A stretch of DNA of 64,000 nucleotides from Saturnia japonica (Eukaryota; Arthropoda; Insecta; Lepidoptera; Saturniidae): contig CM065318.1 in NCBI GenBank assembly GCA_033032175.1, positions 14,198,001 through 14,262,000 on the forward strand. The letters run 5' to 3'. Made by a program: the position numbers and the translations under genes. The notes beneath the pieces are model-generated. The model was given only the letters and a program-made list of their open reading frames with translations, did not search any database and was not told where the DNA came from. Position 1 is the stretch's first letter. Each line of letters opens with the position of its first letter. Below are positions 11,592-22,622 of the stretch, piece by piece.

Positions 11592-12710
11592 TTATTTCTT
11601 AAAAATTACATCATTCAGGTGTGCACCATCCCGCTGCAAACATTCCTCGAATCTGAACCTCAAATTAGTAAAAACTCGCTGACACATTGCGCGAGGAATA
11701 GCTGCCATTTCTTCTCGGATATTTATCTTCAACTGGTTAATCGTGGCTGGTTTATTGGAGTATACTCTACTTTTCAGGTATCCCCACATGAAAAAGTCCG
11801 GTGGCGTTAGATCCCGACTTCTAGGCGGCCATGCAATGTCACCTCGGCGCGATATCAGTTTCCCAGCAAACATCTCGTTTAGGGCCGCCAACAAAGCATT
11901 AGATGGCATGTCGCACCATCTTGTTGAAACCACGTCGCACGATTATAGGCTTCAAATTGTTGCAGTTGCGGAAAGAAAAATCCCTTAACATGGCTATGTA
12001 TCGGTCGGAATTTACAGCGACAGGTTGCCTTTGTTGATTTTCAAAGAAATAGGGTCCGATAATTCCGTGTGCTGATATGGCCGCCTAAACGGTTACTTTC
12101 GGCGAATGCAGAGGCTTTTGACGTTTTGCACGTGGGTTCTCTGCAACCCAGTAACGGCAATTCTGTTTATTGACATGCTCATTTAAGTGAAAATGGGCTT
12201 AGTCGGAGAACAAAATATTGTTGAAACTCTGAAAGCGTTCCAACAAAAGCTGGTCGTAAAATTTGTTTTTTTGGCAGTAATTCCTGCAGAAGTTGAATTT
12301 GATACATACGGGTGCAAATTCAAATCTTTCAACAAAATGCGACGCAAAGATGTCCTGGACAACACAAGTTCAGCTGATCGCTTGCGAGTCGATAGACCAG
12401 GATTACGATGAACTGAAACTCTAACTTGGTCAATTGTGTCTTCCGTTCTTGTTGACCATGGGCGTCCCGCAGGCTTCTGTTTGAGAATCGAACCAGTAGC
12501 TTCGAACTTTCTGACCCGCGATCGAATCACACTTTCCTTCGGACACTGATTTACGTCATATAATCCAAACTCACGCCGAAATGAACGTCGAACAATAGCG
12601 CATGAATCGCCATTTTTATAATAATGTTTAACGCAGAATGCACGCTGCACTCCAGTGAAGCGATCCATCGCGACTAAATTTCCAAGAACCAAGCTTCTCA
12701 TCCTCACCAC
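11592..12710 (-). pseudogene. mariner/Tc1-superfamily transposase pseudogene (DUF4817 type)
   Basis: The N-terminal half (12710 down to about 12190) reads MDRFTGVQRAFCVKHYYKNG and KFEATGSILKQKPAGRP, a DUF4817-type helix-turn-helix region. The C-terminal half (11933 to 11592) reads ISRRGDIAWPPRSRDLTPPD followed by FFMWGYLKSRVYSNKP and ends HLNDVIFKK. That is the last catalytic block of an IS630-Tc1-mariner DDE/D enzyme. The middle (about 11940-12190) is readable only by changing frame and passing stops, so the gene is dead. Exact subfamily not assigned. Confidence 0.82.
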
Positions 12711-12719
12711 CCGCGCAGC

Positions 12720-13250
12720 CCCCGCTCATAAGGTTCAAACGCAAGAGTGTTTTTAAAACTCTAGGTCCGTTCCTCGGTGTGAAACCTTTGGGTCAGGCAG
12801 CCGCCCGCGCGATACAAGTGACACTATACGTGCAACACTTAGCTACCCACATACAACATTACACACGTATGAACATACACACGTGGACCAAGGGACCTTT
12901 TTTTTTCTTTTTTTGCGCTAGTTAGTGAAGAAAAACCATTCCGATCACTAAATACACATACGCATGTTTCCCTCCTTCCTCCCAGGAGGAGAGGAACATG
13001 CATATGAGTATATATATGTTAAGTAGCTCGAATTTTTAGGAGTAGAGAATTAGCCAGATCGCGACCTATTCGCATGCGTGACGACCGCCCGAGCCGAGGT
13101 TTGGCCACTCTGGCACCCTCGTGCGAGTCGTCTAAAACTTTCGCGGCTGAGTGCCCTAAGCGCTCGCCCCCAAAGCTGTAAAAGCCGCAGCGGCTCTGTT
13201 TTTGAATAGGGCCCCTAAGGCTAACAGTGTAGTCAGGTAATCAAGTCGTC
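12720..13250. other. GC-rich stretch without recognisable gene
   Basis: Moderately GC-rich, CpG-containing sequence beside the mariner pseudogene. No convincing ORF or repeat boundary, possibly a TE untranslated region. Confidence 0.3.
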
Positions 13251-13528
13251 AATATATGATTTTCGGGCGCTTACATGGTTTACCCTGGCTAAACTTTATG
13301 AGATACATCAAAACTCAAAACAATGTTCTACAGAATTGTAGTTTTTCAAAATACGTAGAGAAAAGTCCGCGATGGCATTATGTTTATCTCCTAAGGTTTA
13401 CTCACAGTAATCATTTTTATCTTCAACACGATAATTAAACCAACCAGTTATATTATAAATTGTAATACTGACGTTCATGTTAAACATAACTGAAAATATT
13501 AATTTTAGAAATAGACTTCGATAGATAA

Positions 13529-13755
13529 ACAGGCCTCGTGGCGCAGTGGTAGTAAACGCTGCTATTGAGCCGAGTTCGCGGGTTCGATCCCCGCCCATGA
13601 CTGAATTTTGTGTGATTAGCATGTCAGTTGTGTATCTGGGTGTTAAATATCTATACATGTATGTATATCAGCTGTTTACTTACCATATTACAAGCTTTGC
13701 TTAGTTTGGAATTAAATGGCCGTGTGAAAGTTTACAAAAAAAAGAAAAATTATGC
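13529..13755 (+). mobile_element. tRNA-derived SINE, best copy
   Basis: Starts GGCCTCGTGGCGCAGTGGTA (box A region), followed by GCGGGTTCGATCCCCGCCC (box B). The body contains ATCAGCTGTTTACTTACC and CTTTGCTTAGTTTGGAATTA, ending in an A-rich tail. The same head or body reappears in reverse at 603-738, 42475-42585 and 43898-43952. Confidence 0.8.
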
Positions 13756-13885
13756 AGGCCGGTGTGACAGCGGCGGTCGCCAATGGATTTAGATCTCTCG
13801 ATGGTCGCTGTTGTGTTTGGATCGCGCTGTGTTTACCACCAAGGATAGTACCGTCAATGGACCGAGCTATTATAAAAAAAGTTGT
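13755..13885 (+). repeat. Short dispersed repeat (family also at 39900-40030 and 54280-54390)
   Basis: Shared words are GACAGCG, GATCTCTCGATG, TTTGGAT, GTGCTTACC-like and AGTACCGTCA. The copy at 54280-54390 is in the opposite orientation. Probably a SINE or MITE body; no ORF. Confidence 0.5.
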
Positions 13886-14269
13886 ATCCGCGACTCTGAA
13901 CGCGTTAACTAACTACAGAATTATTGTTTAGGAAGATATTGTGATTTCTTTTTAAGATAAGGACCATGATCTAGGGAGTAAAACAAAAATGTATTCAGTG
14001 GTTTTTGCGACACTAACAACTGCAAACCTCTATCATTTTATTTGTACTAGACCATAGATGTAGTTGTTATACTATATCTATGATATAGACTATTGTTAAG
14101 CATAAAGGTTTCATTGTAAACCAAAAACTTGTATTTGACAAGAATATGATGCCGCTGAACACGGTATTGAGAAATTTGATCTAAAAATATTTATTTTTTA
14201 TTCTCTATAGCCTTAGTCTTATGGCTACAACTCATTTGATTTTAAGTAACAATGGGCCCAAAACAGTAC

Positions 14270-14480
14270 ACACCTTTAGGTGTTTGGTGAGAGATTTTTA
14301 ACTGGAGGGTTGGTAGCTAGACATGTGGATTTAAGATAATGCCCTATACCACCATGCTATGGTTTTATCACAATTTTTTCCTTCACCAAAAGTTCAGGCT
14401 CATTGTAGGGGTTACAACCCATACTGATCAATGTGGTGTCCATACAACCTACCATTGCAACATCAATGTTTCATTATCAT
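14270..14480 (-). repeat. Decayed SINE-like repeat (family of 41190-41470)
   Basis: Shares ACACCT(T/A)TAGGTGTTT, AATGCCCTA, TTCAGGCTC and the GTGTCCATACA-type block with the copy at 41190-41470, where a box B-like GGGTTCGAATCCC is readable on the minus strand. Confidence 0.5.
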
Positions 14481-14489
14481 CTGGTAAAA

Positions 14490-15640
14490 AATAAGGATTT
14501 TGTTCTGACATAAGACTACACACAATAAGAGCATAATATCATATAAAGCCTGCTTTTATTTAAACTTGTACGAAATAGGATTCATAAAATACATTTTATT
14601 GCTGCAGAAAAAATAATTTTACTTAGAACTTCAAAAATTCAACAAAAAAACATATTGGAGACTCAACATTATACAGCTTCTTCAACTAGTTCACGGGAAG
14701 TCCAACATCTGAAAAATAAAACTTTATTAATTATTGACAGATTCTACTGCTTCTTTACTGACAATGTTAGTTTTTTGTTTCAGCTCTGGGTAACAAATTA
14801 TTTCCTTAAGGCCTATTTAGATGGAGAGAGTTTATCGCACGTTACCAGGTGAGCAATCTATCGCAAGTATAATATGGCATACTGCAACTGTTTAAACTGT
14901 GAAATACAGTATAGTACGAAGATTCTTGCTTACAAATTCTCGACTTGTATAAACACTATCTCATATCTTACAAATCATTTTGAACTGTTTTCAGTGCAAG
15001 AATTGCCTTTTGAGTTGAGTGATTACTACAGTATTTTTCCCAAATTATACACAAAAATCTTTTTAAATTAGAACAGCTGATAATAGAAGTTATGAGTATT
15101 TCTAAAATACGGAGAATGAGAATTATTATTTGAATTTAGAATGAGTAAAAGAACAAAAAGTATCAGATGCTCAAAAGGGTTTCTGCTCGCTATCCATTTT
15201 TTGACCAGATATCTTATTTTGTATTCATTTTATAAATTCTTGTCTTAGAAAAGCAGAAATAATTAAAACACCTTCACACACCGCACTCATGGTAGGGACT
15301 GGCACAAAAACTCGAAAAACAATTTTTGTTTTCCAGTTCTGTTTAGACAGAGGTGATGATAATTCAATGGCGAGGCAATTCTCGCCCACGTGGAAGGGCA
15401 ACAATTGCGAATGTTTACATGAAGAAACTTTTGTATGTCCTTTGACAATCATATATTCGAGTCGAGAAACTCTCTCCATGTAAATGGGCCTTTAATCTTT
15501 TAAATGAGAAACCATATTAATAAAAACTCAAATATCATTTACTAGTCACAAATGTAGAAATAATACTCACTTTTTTATTACTAAGATACATTGATGTATA
15601 CGAAATAATTGTGGACGGCTGCAGAAACAAATACCTACTT
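14490..15640. other. AT-rich intergenic sequence
   Basis: Several short ORFs (near 14655, 14874 and 15225) show no family features. AATAAA on the minus strand near 15640-15649 could terminate the CENP-X transcript. Confidence 0.35.
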
Positions 15641-15836
15641 TTATTTATTGAAAAATAAATCAAAATACAGTGATATCATTATTATAAAATTTTCATATTT
15701 ATGGTAGATCAAAACATGTGAGGGGGGGGCACACAAACATAAAGTGTGATCCAAAATTTAGAGAACTGGTCTAAAAGATGTGAATATCAATATAATAAGG
15801 GTATAAAGAAGTTAATAATTTATAATATTTTTATTA

Positions 15837-16043
15837 TTATTTCCTTACCAATTGAGGTAAACACTTTTCTATGTGTTCTATATCTACTGTATTACAACTC
15901 TCACATAATGCTTGGTTGGATGCTCTCAAACATGTCTCCATAACAAGGCACTTTGCTACCTCAACAACTAATAATAGGGCGTCATTACCAAGTTTTGTCT
16001 TGTTATCTTGAAATGAATTGTTCAAAAGATCCTTTATTACTTG
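15837..16043 (-). CDS. CENPX: CENPX exon 2 (histone fold)
   Basis: Preceded by a good acceptor (TTTCTTTCCAG). It holds the complete histone-fold homology. Stop TAA at 15837-15839, or alternatively a splice donor GTAAGG at 15848-15847 immediately after LPQL. Confidence 0.8.
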   Translation of the reverse strand, partial: QVIKDLLNNSFQDNKTKLGNDALLLVVEVAKCLVMETCLRASNQALCESCNTVDIEHIEKCLPQLVRK

Positions 16044-16250
16044 CTGGAAAGAAAGTATGAAATATAATTTGCTGAAATTAGTCTTAGAATTTTTATTTTG
16101 TTCTATAAATATGTTTTGAATATTTGAAATGAGAGTAATTTGATTTTTGTACAGCGTTAAATAACTCACTTGTTTAATCGTATTTTTCACATTAGCTGTT
16201 ATAGAAGCAGGATCAATTTTGTCTTCATTTTCATTACTATTACGAGCCAT
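15837..16250 (-). CDS. CENPX: CENP-X / MHF2 homologue (gene span, two exons)
   Basis: Exons 16250-16170 and 16043-15837 join in phase 0 into 95 codons. CENP-X is a small histone-fold protein. It pairs with CENP-S (MHF1) to bind DNA at kinetochores and to assist FANCM in repair. The match to the family is clear: FQDNKTKLGNDALLLVVEVA, then a histone-fold helix (CLVMETCLRASNQALCE), then TVDIEHIEKCLPQL. Family members normally read FKDDKTKVSGDAL near the start and DVDQLEKVLPQLLLDF at the end. The N-terminal extension is short and polar. The start ATG follows an in-frame TAA. The 126-nt intron is itself open in frame, so an unspliced reading would also be open, but splicing restores family spacing. 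The last codons (VRK) overlap a GTAAGG donor-like site, so the true C-terminus may lie in another exon. Confidence 0.85.
   Translation of the reverse strand: MARNSNENEDKIDPASITANVKNTIKQVSYLTLYKNQITLISNIQNIFIEQNKNSKTNFSKLYFILSFQQVIKDLLNNSFQDNKTKLGNDALLLVVEVAKCLVMETCLRASNQALCESCNTVDIEHIEKCLPQLVRK
16170..16250 (-). CDS. CENPX: CENPX exon 1
   Basis: Begins ATGGCTCGTAATAG, codes for 27 residues and ends before GTGAGT (phase 0). The in-frame TAA twelve bases upstream fixes the start. Confidence 0.8.
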
Positions 16251-16385
16251 ACTGTCTATTTATTATGACTCCTTATTTATGTTTTTTTTATTTAAATGAA
16301 AGCTTTCTCTACAATAATTTGAACACGATCTCCTACTTTATATTTAAACAAATCAACTATGAAATCAACAATCCACAACTAGCAA

Positions 16386-17950
16386 GTGCCAGCTCTGTTT
16401 GAGTGTTGGGCGTTAGATCAGTTCAAAAAAAGCGCTAGATACCGCTAAACAAGTGTGATAAAAAAGCGCCAGATTATAACACTATTTATAAATTAGGAGT
16501 TAATGTTACACATTACCACCCTCTAATAACAACCATATTCTTTGATTGACTAACAAAATTAGTTATTTTACGTATAGTTTTTCTTAATTTCAAGTACCTA
16601 TCGGTTACGTTCTGAACAAAAATGAGTTTGCTTATTTATAACGCAAGGCACGTTATTGGAATTAAAACATCAAGTACTTTAATAATTTTTCATTTATTAA
16701 TAAACAAAAATGAGACAAAAAAATTATTGAAATGTAATCAACCGAATCCTCATCCTCCGCGTCGTCGTTGGAAATGTTTGAAGAGCTCCAGAACCAGATG
16801 GACCTGGCTGTGGCTCTGTGATATCCACATACCGTTGGACTATACCTTATTTATATTTTTAGTTACTTCCAATTTGCTTAAATACGTCATTAGGAAGATC
16901 ATAATCGAAACATGTGGATTGTTTAGAACTCAAGCCCATTGTTATCCGTAAAATCACATTAATCGTTACTACGTTAAGAGCATTATGTAACTTATTTTGC
17001 ACAATATTCATTGTCCTAAACATTCTTTCAATTATATGTGGAAGTGACATAACTTTTAAACTTATTTAGAGGTTTCAAAATGTTCTATAGAAATAAGATT
17101 TGTTTTGAAATGGTTATAAATATTAAGTACCTATGGTATAATTTAACCACCACTTCGACAAAGCGCTAGATTTTCCGCTAGAGTCGTAACAAAGTCTTTA
17201 GTTCATTCGCCATAGTATCAACTACTTTATGCTGAGTTTATTTAGCGTTAACAGCTTCAGATTTTATTAAATTGCCGCTGTTTTCTTTGGACAGCTTTCA
17301 ATGGCCAGACTCTAGGAGTCAACTGCTAATAATGAGAGTCGATTACCCAAAAATTCCGCTTGATCTAGTACCGAAAGCGCTAAAATGGCAGCACTGCAAC
17401 AAATGTACCATACCATAGACCACTGCACTGCTGCTAGCTCCGTTTGAGTGTTGGGCGCTAGATCACTTCAAGAAAAGCGCTAGATTCCGCTAAACAAGTA
17501 TGATTAAAAAATCGCAAGATTTTAAATTAGTACTTAAATAGATTCGTTCCACGTTACTTACATAATTGAAACATATGGATTGTTTGGAAGTCAAACCCAT
17601 TCTTACCTGATTCAAATCAATATCACTTTAATCTTGTCTGCATTGAGAGCATCACGTCATTTATTTTTCACTATATTCATTGTGCTAAATGTTCCCTCAA
17701 TACCTGCATTAGAATGTGGAAGTGATAGAATTTTTAAACTTATTTAGAAGCTTAAAGACATTCTGTGGTAATAAAGATCTTTTTGAAATGGTTATAAAAA
17801 AATAATAAGTATGGTTTAATTTAACAACCATTTCGATAAAGCGCACAATTTTCCGCCAGGAGTCAATTGCTATTAAAGGGAGTTAATTACCCTATAATTC
17901 CGCTAGATCTAGCGCCGAAAGCACTAAAATAGCAGCATTGCCATAGACAA
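16386..17950. repeat. Two-unit tandem duplication carrying a decayed hAT C-terminus
   Basis: Unit 1 (about 16386-17410) and unit 2 (about 17425-17950, partly deleted) share a leading block (CTCNGTTTGAGTGTTGGGCG, AGCGCTAGAT, CCGCTAAACAAGT). They also share a later block (GAAATGGTTATAAA, TTTCCGC(T/C)AG, GCACTAAAAT-like ends). Divergence is substantial, so the duplication is old. Confidence 0.7.
16859..17050 (-). pseudogene. hAT transposase C-terminal dimerisation fragment (weak)
   Basis: The minus strand reads ERMFRTMNIVQNKLHNALNV and VILRITMGL, then FDYDLPNDVF. This resembles the hAT dimerisation end (RxFSxxNxIKTKLRNxL...LP.DV). A decayed relative occupies about 17578-17770 in the second tandem unit. 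Confidence 0.5.
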
Positions 17951-18029
17951 ATAACCAAAAGAAATGTACCAAAGATAAATAAGAAAGGTAATCTGCTGTT
18001 CTGTAGTACTCTGTGATCTCCTAATCGCA

Positions 18030-18530
18030 GTGTTGGCAGTGGCCAAAAGCGCAAAAGTTACCAAAGGCTGCTCAAAAAATAACATTTTGGTCACAAAAGT
18101 AACGCATACTCATAATAACTGTCGAAAAAATGCAATTTTATCCTTATTTATGTGTCAAATGAGTAGGTACTTACATGCACTTCTTTACATAGATAACAAT
18201 TTTATTGTCTATATTACTAAAGTAAGTAGTTTTATGCTGTCACTTTTGCCTTCCGCTATTAGACGTTCATACCGCACATACACTGGTTATTTGTCTATGA
18301 CACAAACTATATTATTGTCAATGCTAGGTTGCAATATTATTGAACTATTTATCGCCCCGCATACTACGCAATATTTTTGTCAATTTTTCATGATAGAAAC
18401 TGACCCAGTAATGCGTTGTAGCTTGATTCTCCAGTATACTTTATTTATCTATGGCTTGATCTATGTGCAAGTGAGTAAGTATGGAGAAAAAAGCGGTTGC
18501 ATTGATTACTGTACCAACATCAGTGAATAA
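18030..18530 (+). CDS. Unrecognised hydrophobic ORF, possible internal exon
   Basis: A 166-residue open frame. From about residue 65 it contains several hydrophobic stretches (FMLSLLPSAIRR, TQTILLSMLGCNIIELFIA, YTLFIYGLIYVQ) that could span membranes. A strong donor-like GTGAGTAAGT lies after the last of these (about 18469). A true exon would therefore end there, with the following residues being intron. No upstream acceptor is clearly decisive and no family is recognised. It may be a fragment of a membrane-protein gene or chance. Confidence 0.25.
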   Translation: MLAVAKSAKVTKGCSKNNILVTKVTHTHNNCRKNAILSLFMCQMSRYLHALLYIDNNFIVYITKVSSFMLSLLPSAIRRSYRTYTGYLSMTQTILLSMLGCNIIELFIAPHTTQYFCQFFMIETDPVMRCSLILQYTLFIYGLIYVQVSKYGEKSGCIDYCTNISE

Positions 18531-18643
18531 AAAAAGGCATTCAAGAAGGAATCGTTGGATTAAAAATTGGATAAGAAAAATAAAACTGAGTTAAATCATT
18601 TTACTCTAATAAATGAACTTTCATGAACTTATGAAAGATATTG

Positions 18644-18814
18644 TAGCGACACCTCTCGCCACAACTGACGCATCAATGCATCGACACAACTACGTAGCGA
18701 CACATAGCGACATCTATCGAGCCACATAGGACGCACACTACTATCCTACATTGCGCTATAGAAATTAACTCTATCGTTGAGTATATATACAAGAACCCGA
18801 CTACAACAGTCGGG
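18644..18814 (+). mobile_element. LTR fragment (family of the 56203 solo LTR), cut by a LINE
   Basis: Begins TGTAGCGACACCTCTCGCCA and matches the solo LTR at 56203-56473 as far as GACTACAACAGTCGGGG. It then changes abruptly to LINE sequence. The remaining third of the LTR (CAGCTGCCCGCCAGACATAG) is absent here. Confidence 0.75.
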
Positions 18815-19627
18815 GGGAAAGAAAAGGATTACGGTTTCGATCGTTGGTGTGAACGGACGTGTCCGCTCGCGCTCTCGATCGCTGTCTGAATTTATTTTCA
18901 TTGTTGCTTGAACTAGTTTACGACTTGTTTGCTCTGATCCACGGACTCGGTCCTAGGCCTGCCGGTTCAGAGTACACAGTCTAAAGCTAGTTTTTTAAGC
19001 TTTTTCATACCGCGTTTTATAGTGAGGTCGGTGTTATTGTTGTGTAGCGAGTATTTAGGTACTCGTTGCGCGCATAGCGCCGTCTCGCTCGCACATTTCG
19101 TGTAGCACTTCGGTGCAAACGAAAACCCGTACTTTTCAGTACGACAACAAACGCGCTTTTCAGCGCGAATCTTGTTTCAAAAGACACGCAAATCCACGTT
19201 TCAGTGGTCGTTCGTCGGATACCTAGCGGTGTTAACGAAGACGAACGGGGCGTGACCCGAGCGCTCTCCGGTTACCTCCTTCTGAGGTAAACGATAACTC
19301 GGACGGGCCTGGGAATCTTAGCCTTTGCCTTTTTGCATAGTTAAGCCCCAGGTGTCTCCTAGCCAACCCTTCCTATCATTACCATCCATCCTCGTGGTTA
19401 TTTGGGCGGAGCCACGGTTTATACAGGCCTGTGTCCTCTGCCACGAGACTGTTAGGGACTCCCCTAGGGAAACGTTAGGTCCTTTTCCTGTGCGTCATTA
19501 CACCTCGACACACAGGTCTCATTGCTCCGGGCTCGGATAGCCTGTTAAACTCATTCGGCGTACCCCCCTGCCCTCCAGGCAGGGAGGTGAATAAATTCAC
19601 TCCCCCGTCCTCCAAACCGCCACCGCG
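18815..19627 (+). other. LINE 5' untranslated region
   Basis: GC-rich, CpG-rich leader between the LTR fragment and the ORF1 start. It presumably holds the internal promoter usual for Jockey-type elements; no TATA box is expected. The ORF at 19325-19540 is not recognisable. Confidence 0.5.
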
Positions 19628-21228
19628 ATGGCCAATAGTAAATACGCGGAATTAGAAGTGCGATTTAGGCAGCTGGAAGCCGAAAACCAGCGCCTTATTA
19701 ATTTTATGTCTCTACATATGCCCGAGTTCAGCAATGAGTACGTTAGCAGGGCACAGATGACGGACTCGCTACGTCCGCCATCAGGCAATCAGAGCGTCAT
19801 TACCGCGCACGCCATCCCCTCCACCTCCGCCGCGATCTCACCCGCCGCCGCGCCACCCGGTTTCACGCGGCCCGCCTCGGTACCCGCGACCGAGTACCCC
19901 CACCCCTCTAGCCTCGCAAGTAAGAGTCACCCAAATAAGTCCCGAGCGAAATCGCAACAGCGATCGTTCACCCCCGGCCCCTATGGCCGCCCCGCTAAAC
20001 CCGTTGCCCCCGCGGCAACAACACCCCTCACTAATTTTTTTTCGGCCCTCCCAGTCGAATTGGAAATGGACGCCCCGATTAGCCCAACCCCTTCCTCGGA
20101 AATGGAGTTTTCGCTCCACTTCCGAGAACCGGTCATAATCCCGACCGAAGCTGCCGCGCCGCGGACGACGACGACTTCACAGTCGTCAAATCTCGGAAAC
20201 GCGCGTCCCGAGATAGCCCCGTCGAGCAAAATGCAACAAAAACTGCCAAAACGACGGTCGTCGGTAAAAAGTAAAGACCCCCGCCAATCATAATCCACGA
20301 CAAAACTGTCTGGACAAAATTAACCAATGAGCTTAAATCGCTCAAAATAGGATATAACAAGGCGCGTAATATCGCGACCGGAATCTCCCTTACGATGAGC
20401 TCGCCAGACTGCCATCACCCTCGAAGAGGAGCGAGTCCTACGGGTTGTGCTTCGACGTATCCCCGTCGAAATCACACCCGAGGAAGTCCTCGCCTCCCTC
20501 CAAGAACAAAAATTCCCCATCCGAGAAGTACATCGGATGTACAACAAAGACATACGAGCCCTTCAAACGCTCGTACTAATCCTTGATAAGACGCCTGAGG
20601 GCAAAAAAATCTTCAACCTCGAGAAGGTATGCGAGCTCTCCGGCATATCCGTATAGCCTCCATACAAAAATTCTAAGCCCTCCCAATGCCACAACTGTCA
20701 GTTGTACGGGCACTCCGCTCGCAACTGCTTCTTAAGTCCGAGGTGCGTTGGGTGCCCAGAGGACCACCCAACCAGGGAGTGCACGCGTCAGCGTGACTCT
20801 ACCACCCCCCCGAGCTGCGTACTATGCAGGGAGGAGGGACATCCCGCGAACTATCGCAGATGCCCCAAGGACCCGCGCACCACGCACCCTCGCCGCCCTT
20901 GGCAGGCTGCCCCTCAGAGCTGCTCAATTCAGAGGTGTTTCCGTCCCTCCCGACCCCCCGCCGCACTCAGGTGACCGTAGGCCCCCCCGCACCCCTTGTG
21001 CAGCCCAAACCCGTGCGTTCGACTCAGAACGCATGGGCCCCCAAACCACAGCCCCTCATGGCTATGGACATCCCCGCGCCCCACGCTCCAGCGCCCCGCA
21101 CCTCCACAAAAGATGACCTCATGTTATCGCTCCTTCGTGAGCACGAGAAACGCGAGGTCCTCGCATACAAGGCCCATATGGAGAAGTACGGTTTGTCGAA
21201 ACCATATTTGCCTTTCCCCGGCTCGTAG
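19628..21228 (+). pseudogene. LINE ORF1 (gag-like, PRE_C2HC and CCHC knuckles), broken
   Basis: The N-terminus has a short coiled coil (YAELEVRFRQLEAENQRL), then a Pro/Ser/Thr-rich spacer. About 20278 in another frame, the PRE_C2HC block reads IIIHDKTVWTKLTNELKSLK. It continues in the original frame with VVLRRIPVEITPEEVLASLQ and LDKTPEGKKIFNLEKVCEL. Three zinc knuckles follow near 20690-20870: CHNCQLYGHSARNC, CVGCPEDHPTREC and CVLCREEGHPANYRRC. The family packages RNA for target-primed reverse transcription. At least two frameshifts and a TAG at 20654 make it a pseudogene. The end (KPYLPFPGS) returns in a third frame. Confidence 0.8.
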
Positions 21229-21487
21229 AGACGCTACAGCGTCTCGATCGCGAAGCCGACTGTTCGTAGAGTGCAACGCAGCTGTCTACTTTTAAATAAA
21301 CCACTTTTATATTATAGCGAGACTTTTATTTAATTAAAGCATTAGAACACATTTATAATATTTATATCTAACACAGAAAAACAGACATCTTGTATTTTAT
21401 ATAATAGTGTTGTGTCACTCTAAATAGGGATGTGAGTGGTCAATTCATATACATAATTTTTCAACACCGACAAACTCAGGCCTCTCA

Positions 21488-22603
21488 ATGGCTAGGCTCA
21501 AGCCGAGAGGCCTAAACATCTCCTTTTTTAATGAGCGGAACTTATATCCGCAGCGTGATCTCGTCGCGACTTTTCTTAAAGATCACCAAATAGACGTTCT
21601 CTTAGTACAGGAAACGCTCTTAAAGCGTGGTAAACACAATCCGAGTATTGCAAACTACAACATTGTTAGAAATGACCGTGACGGCCGAGGGGGCGGCACT
21701 CTCATTTACTACAAGCGCTCGTTGTATTGCATGCCGGTAGATCCTCCGATACTTACCAATATGGAAGTATCCGTGTGTAGACTAGGAATGACCGATCATC
21801 CGTCCTTAACGATCGTATCCGTGTACCTCTCACCGACGAAAGTACCTCTCAGGTCTTCGCTCTCGCTCGGCACATCGGTCATTATCGCAGGTGACCTCAA
21901 CAGTGGACACACGTCCTTCAACAATTGGAGAGACTCCAGCAATGGGGTTATTCTCGAAGGGTTGTCGGACGAGTTAAACTTTGACGTCATAGCGCCTCCC
22001 TCTCCCACCCACTTTCAAGATCACTGTACACCGACGGTGCTTGACATAGCCCTCCTGAAAAATATCGCGCTACAGGTACGACTCATTCGGGTCGTACACG
22101 AACTCGATTCCGACCATCGCCCGGTCATCCTACAGCTAGGACAACCAGATGACTCCAGCCCTCCTTCAGTCACAACGGTTGACTATGCCAAACTGAAACA
22201 CTACCTCTCGGATAGGCAGTCCTCGCACAGTCTCGTTAGGGTCCCGGACGTATTGGAGTCAGTTGCGCACGTAGATCTCGCGTTCGACTCCCTAGTCGAC
22301 CACCTCCAAGTCGGCATCGGAGAGGCCTCGAGAGAGGTCGAAGCGGCGAACGATCGCCGCTTTGTACTCCCTGCCGACGTGCGAGCGTTGATGACGGAGA
22401 AGAACGCTGCGACTCGTGCGCATGACTCTTATCCGACCGAGGCAAACCGCGCACGGTTACGCGCACTCCAGGGAGCGGCTAAAGCCCGTAGAACCGAGTT
22501 CAGAAGTCACAGATGGGACACCTTAGTCGAAGGGCTAAGGCCGTCACATCTGACTTACTGGAAAGTAGCCCACGCTCTTAAAATAGATCCCCAACCTCGT
22601 ATG
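21488..22603 (+). pseudogene. LINE ORF2, endonuclease domain only
   Basis: Starts MARLKPRGLNISFFNERNLY. It shows AP-endonuclease landmarks in order: VLLVQETLL (catalytic Glu region), GGGTLIYYKRSL, VIIAGDLNSGH (GDxN) and ELDSDHRPVIL (SDH motif). The frame stays open through the linker (WKVAHALK) but the reverse transcriptase is gone. After the poly-C run the open frame continues to 22756 through unrelated AT-rich sequence, so that tail is not part of the element. Confidence 0.8.
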
Positions 22604-22622
22604 CCCCCCCCCCCCCCCCCCC

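Larger units (their letters stand above)
18815..22603 (+). mobile_element. Jockey-type non-LTR retrotransposon (LINE), truncated and decayed
   Basis: A GC-rich unit with about 800 bp of 5' UTR, an ORF1 of the PRE_C2HC/zinc-knuckle type and an ORF2 that begins with an AP endonuclease domain. The reverse transcriptase is missing: homology stops at a run of 19 Cs at 22604-22622. Base composition stands out sharply from the AT-rich host DNA. Confidence 0.82.

Noticed and set aside
13529..13600. tRNA gene
   Set aside because: Box A and box B words are present, but the acceptor stem and the expected cloverleaf length do not fit, and a SINE body follows. The same head occurs elsewhere with SINE tails.
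20395..21295. Several overlapping GC-rich ORFs
   Set aside because: They are out-of-frame shadows of the LINE ORF1; only the frames carrying PRE_C2HC and CCHC motifs were kept.
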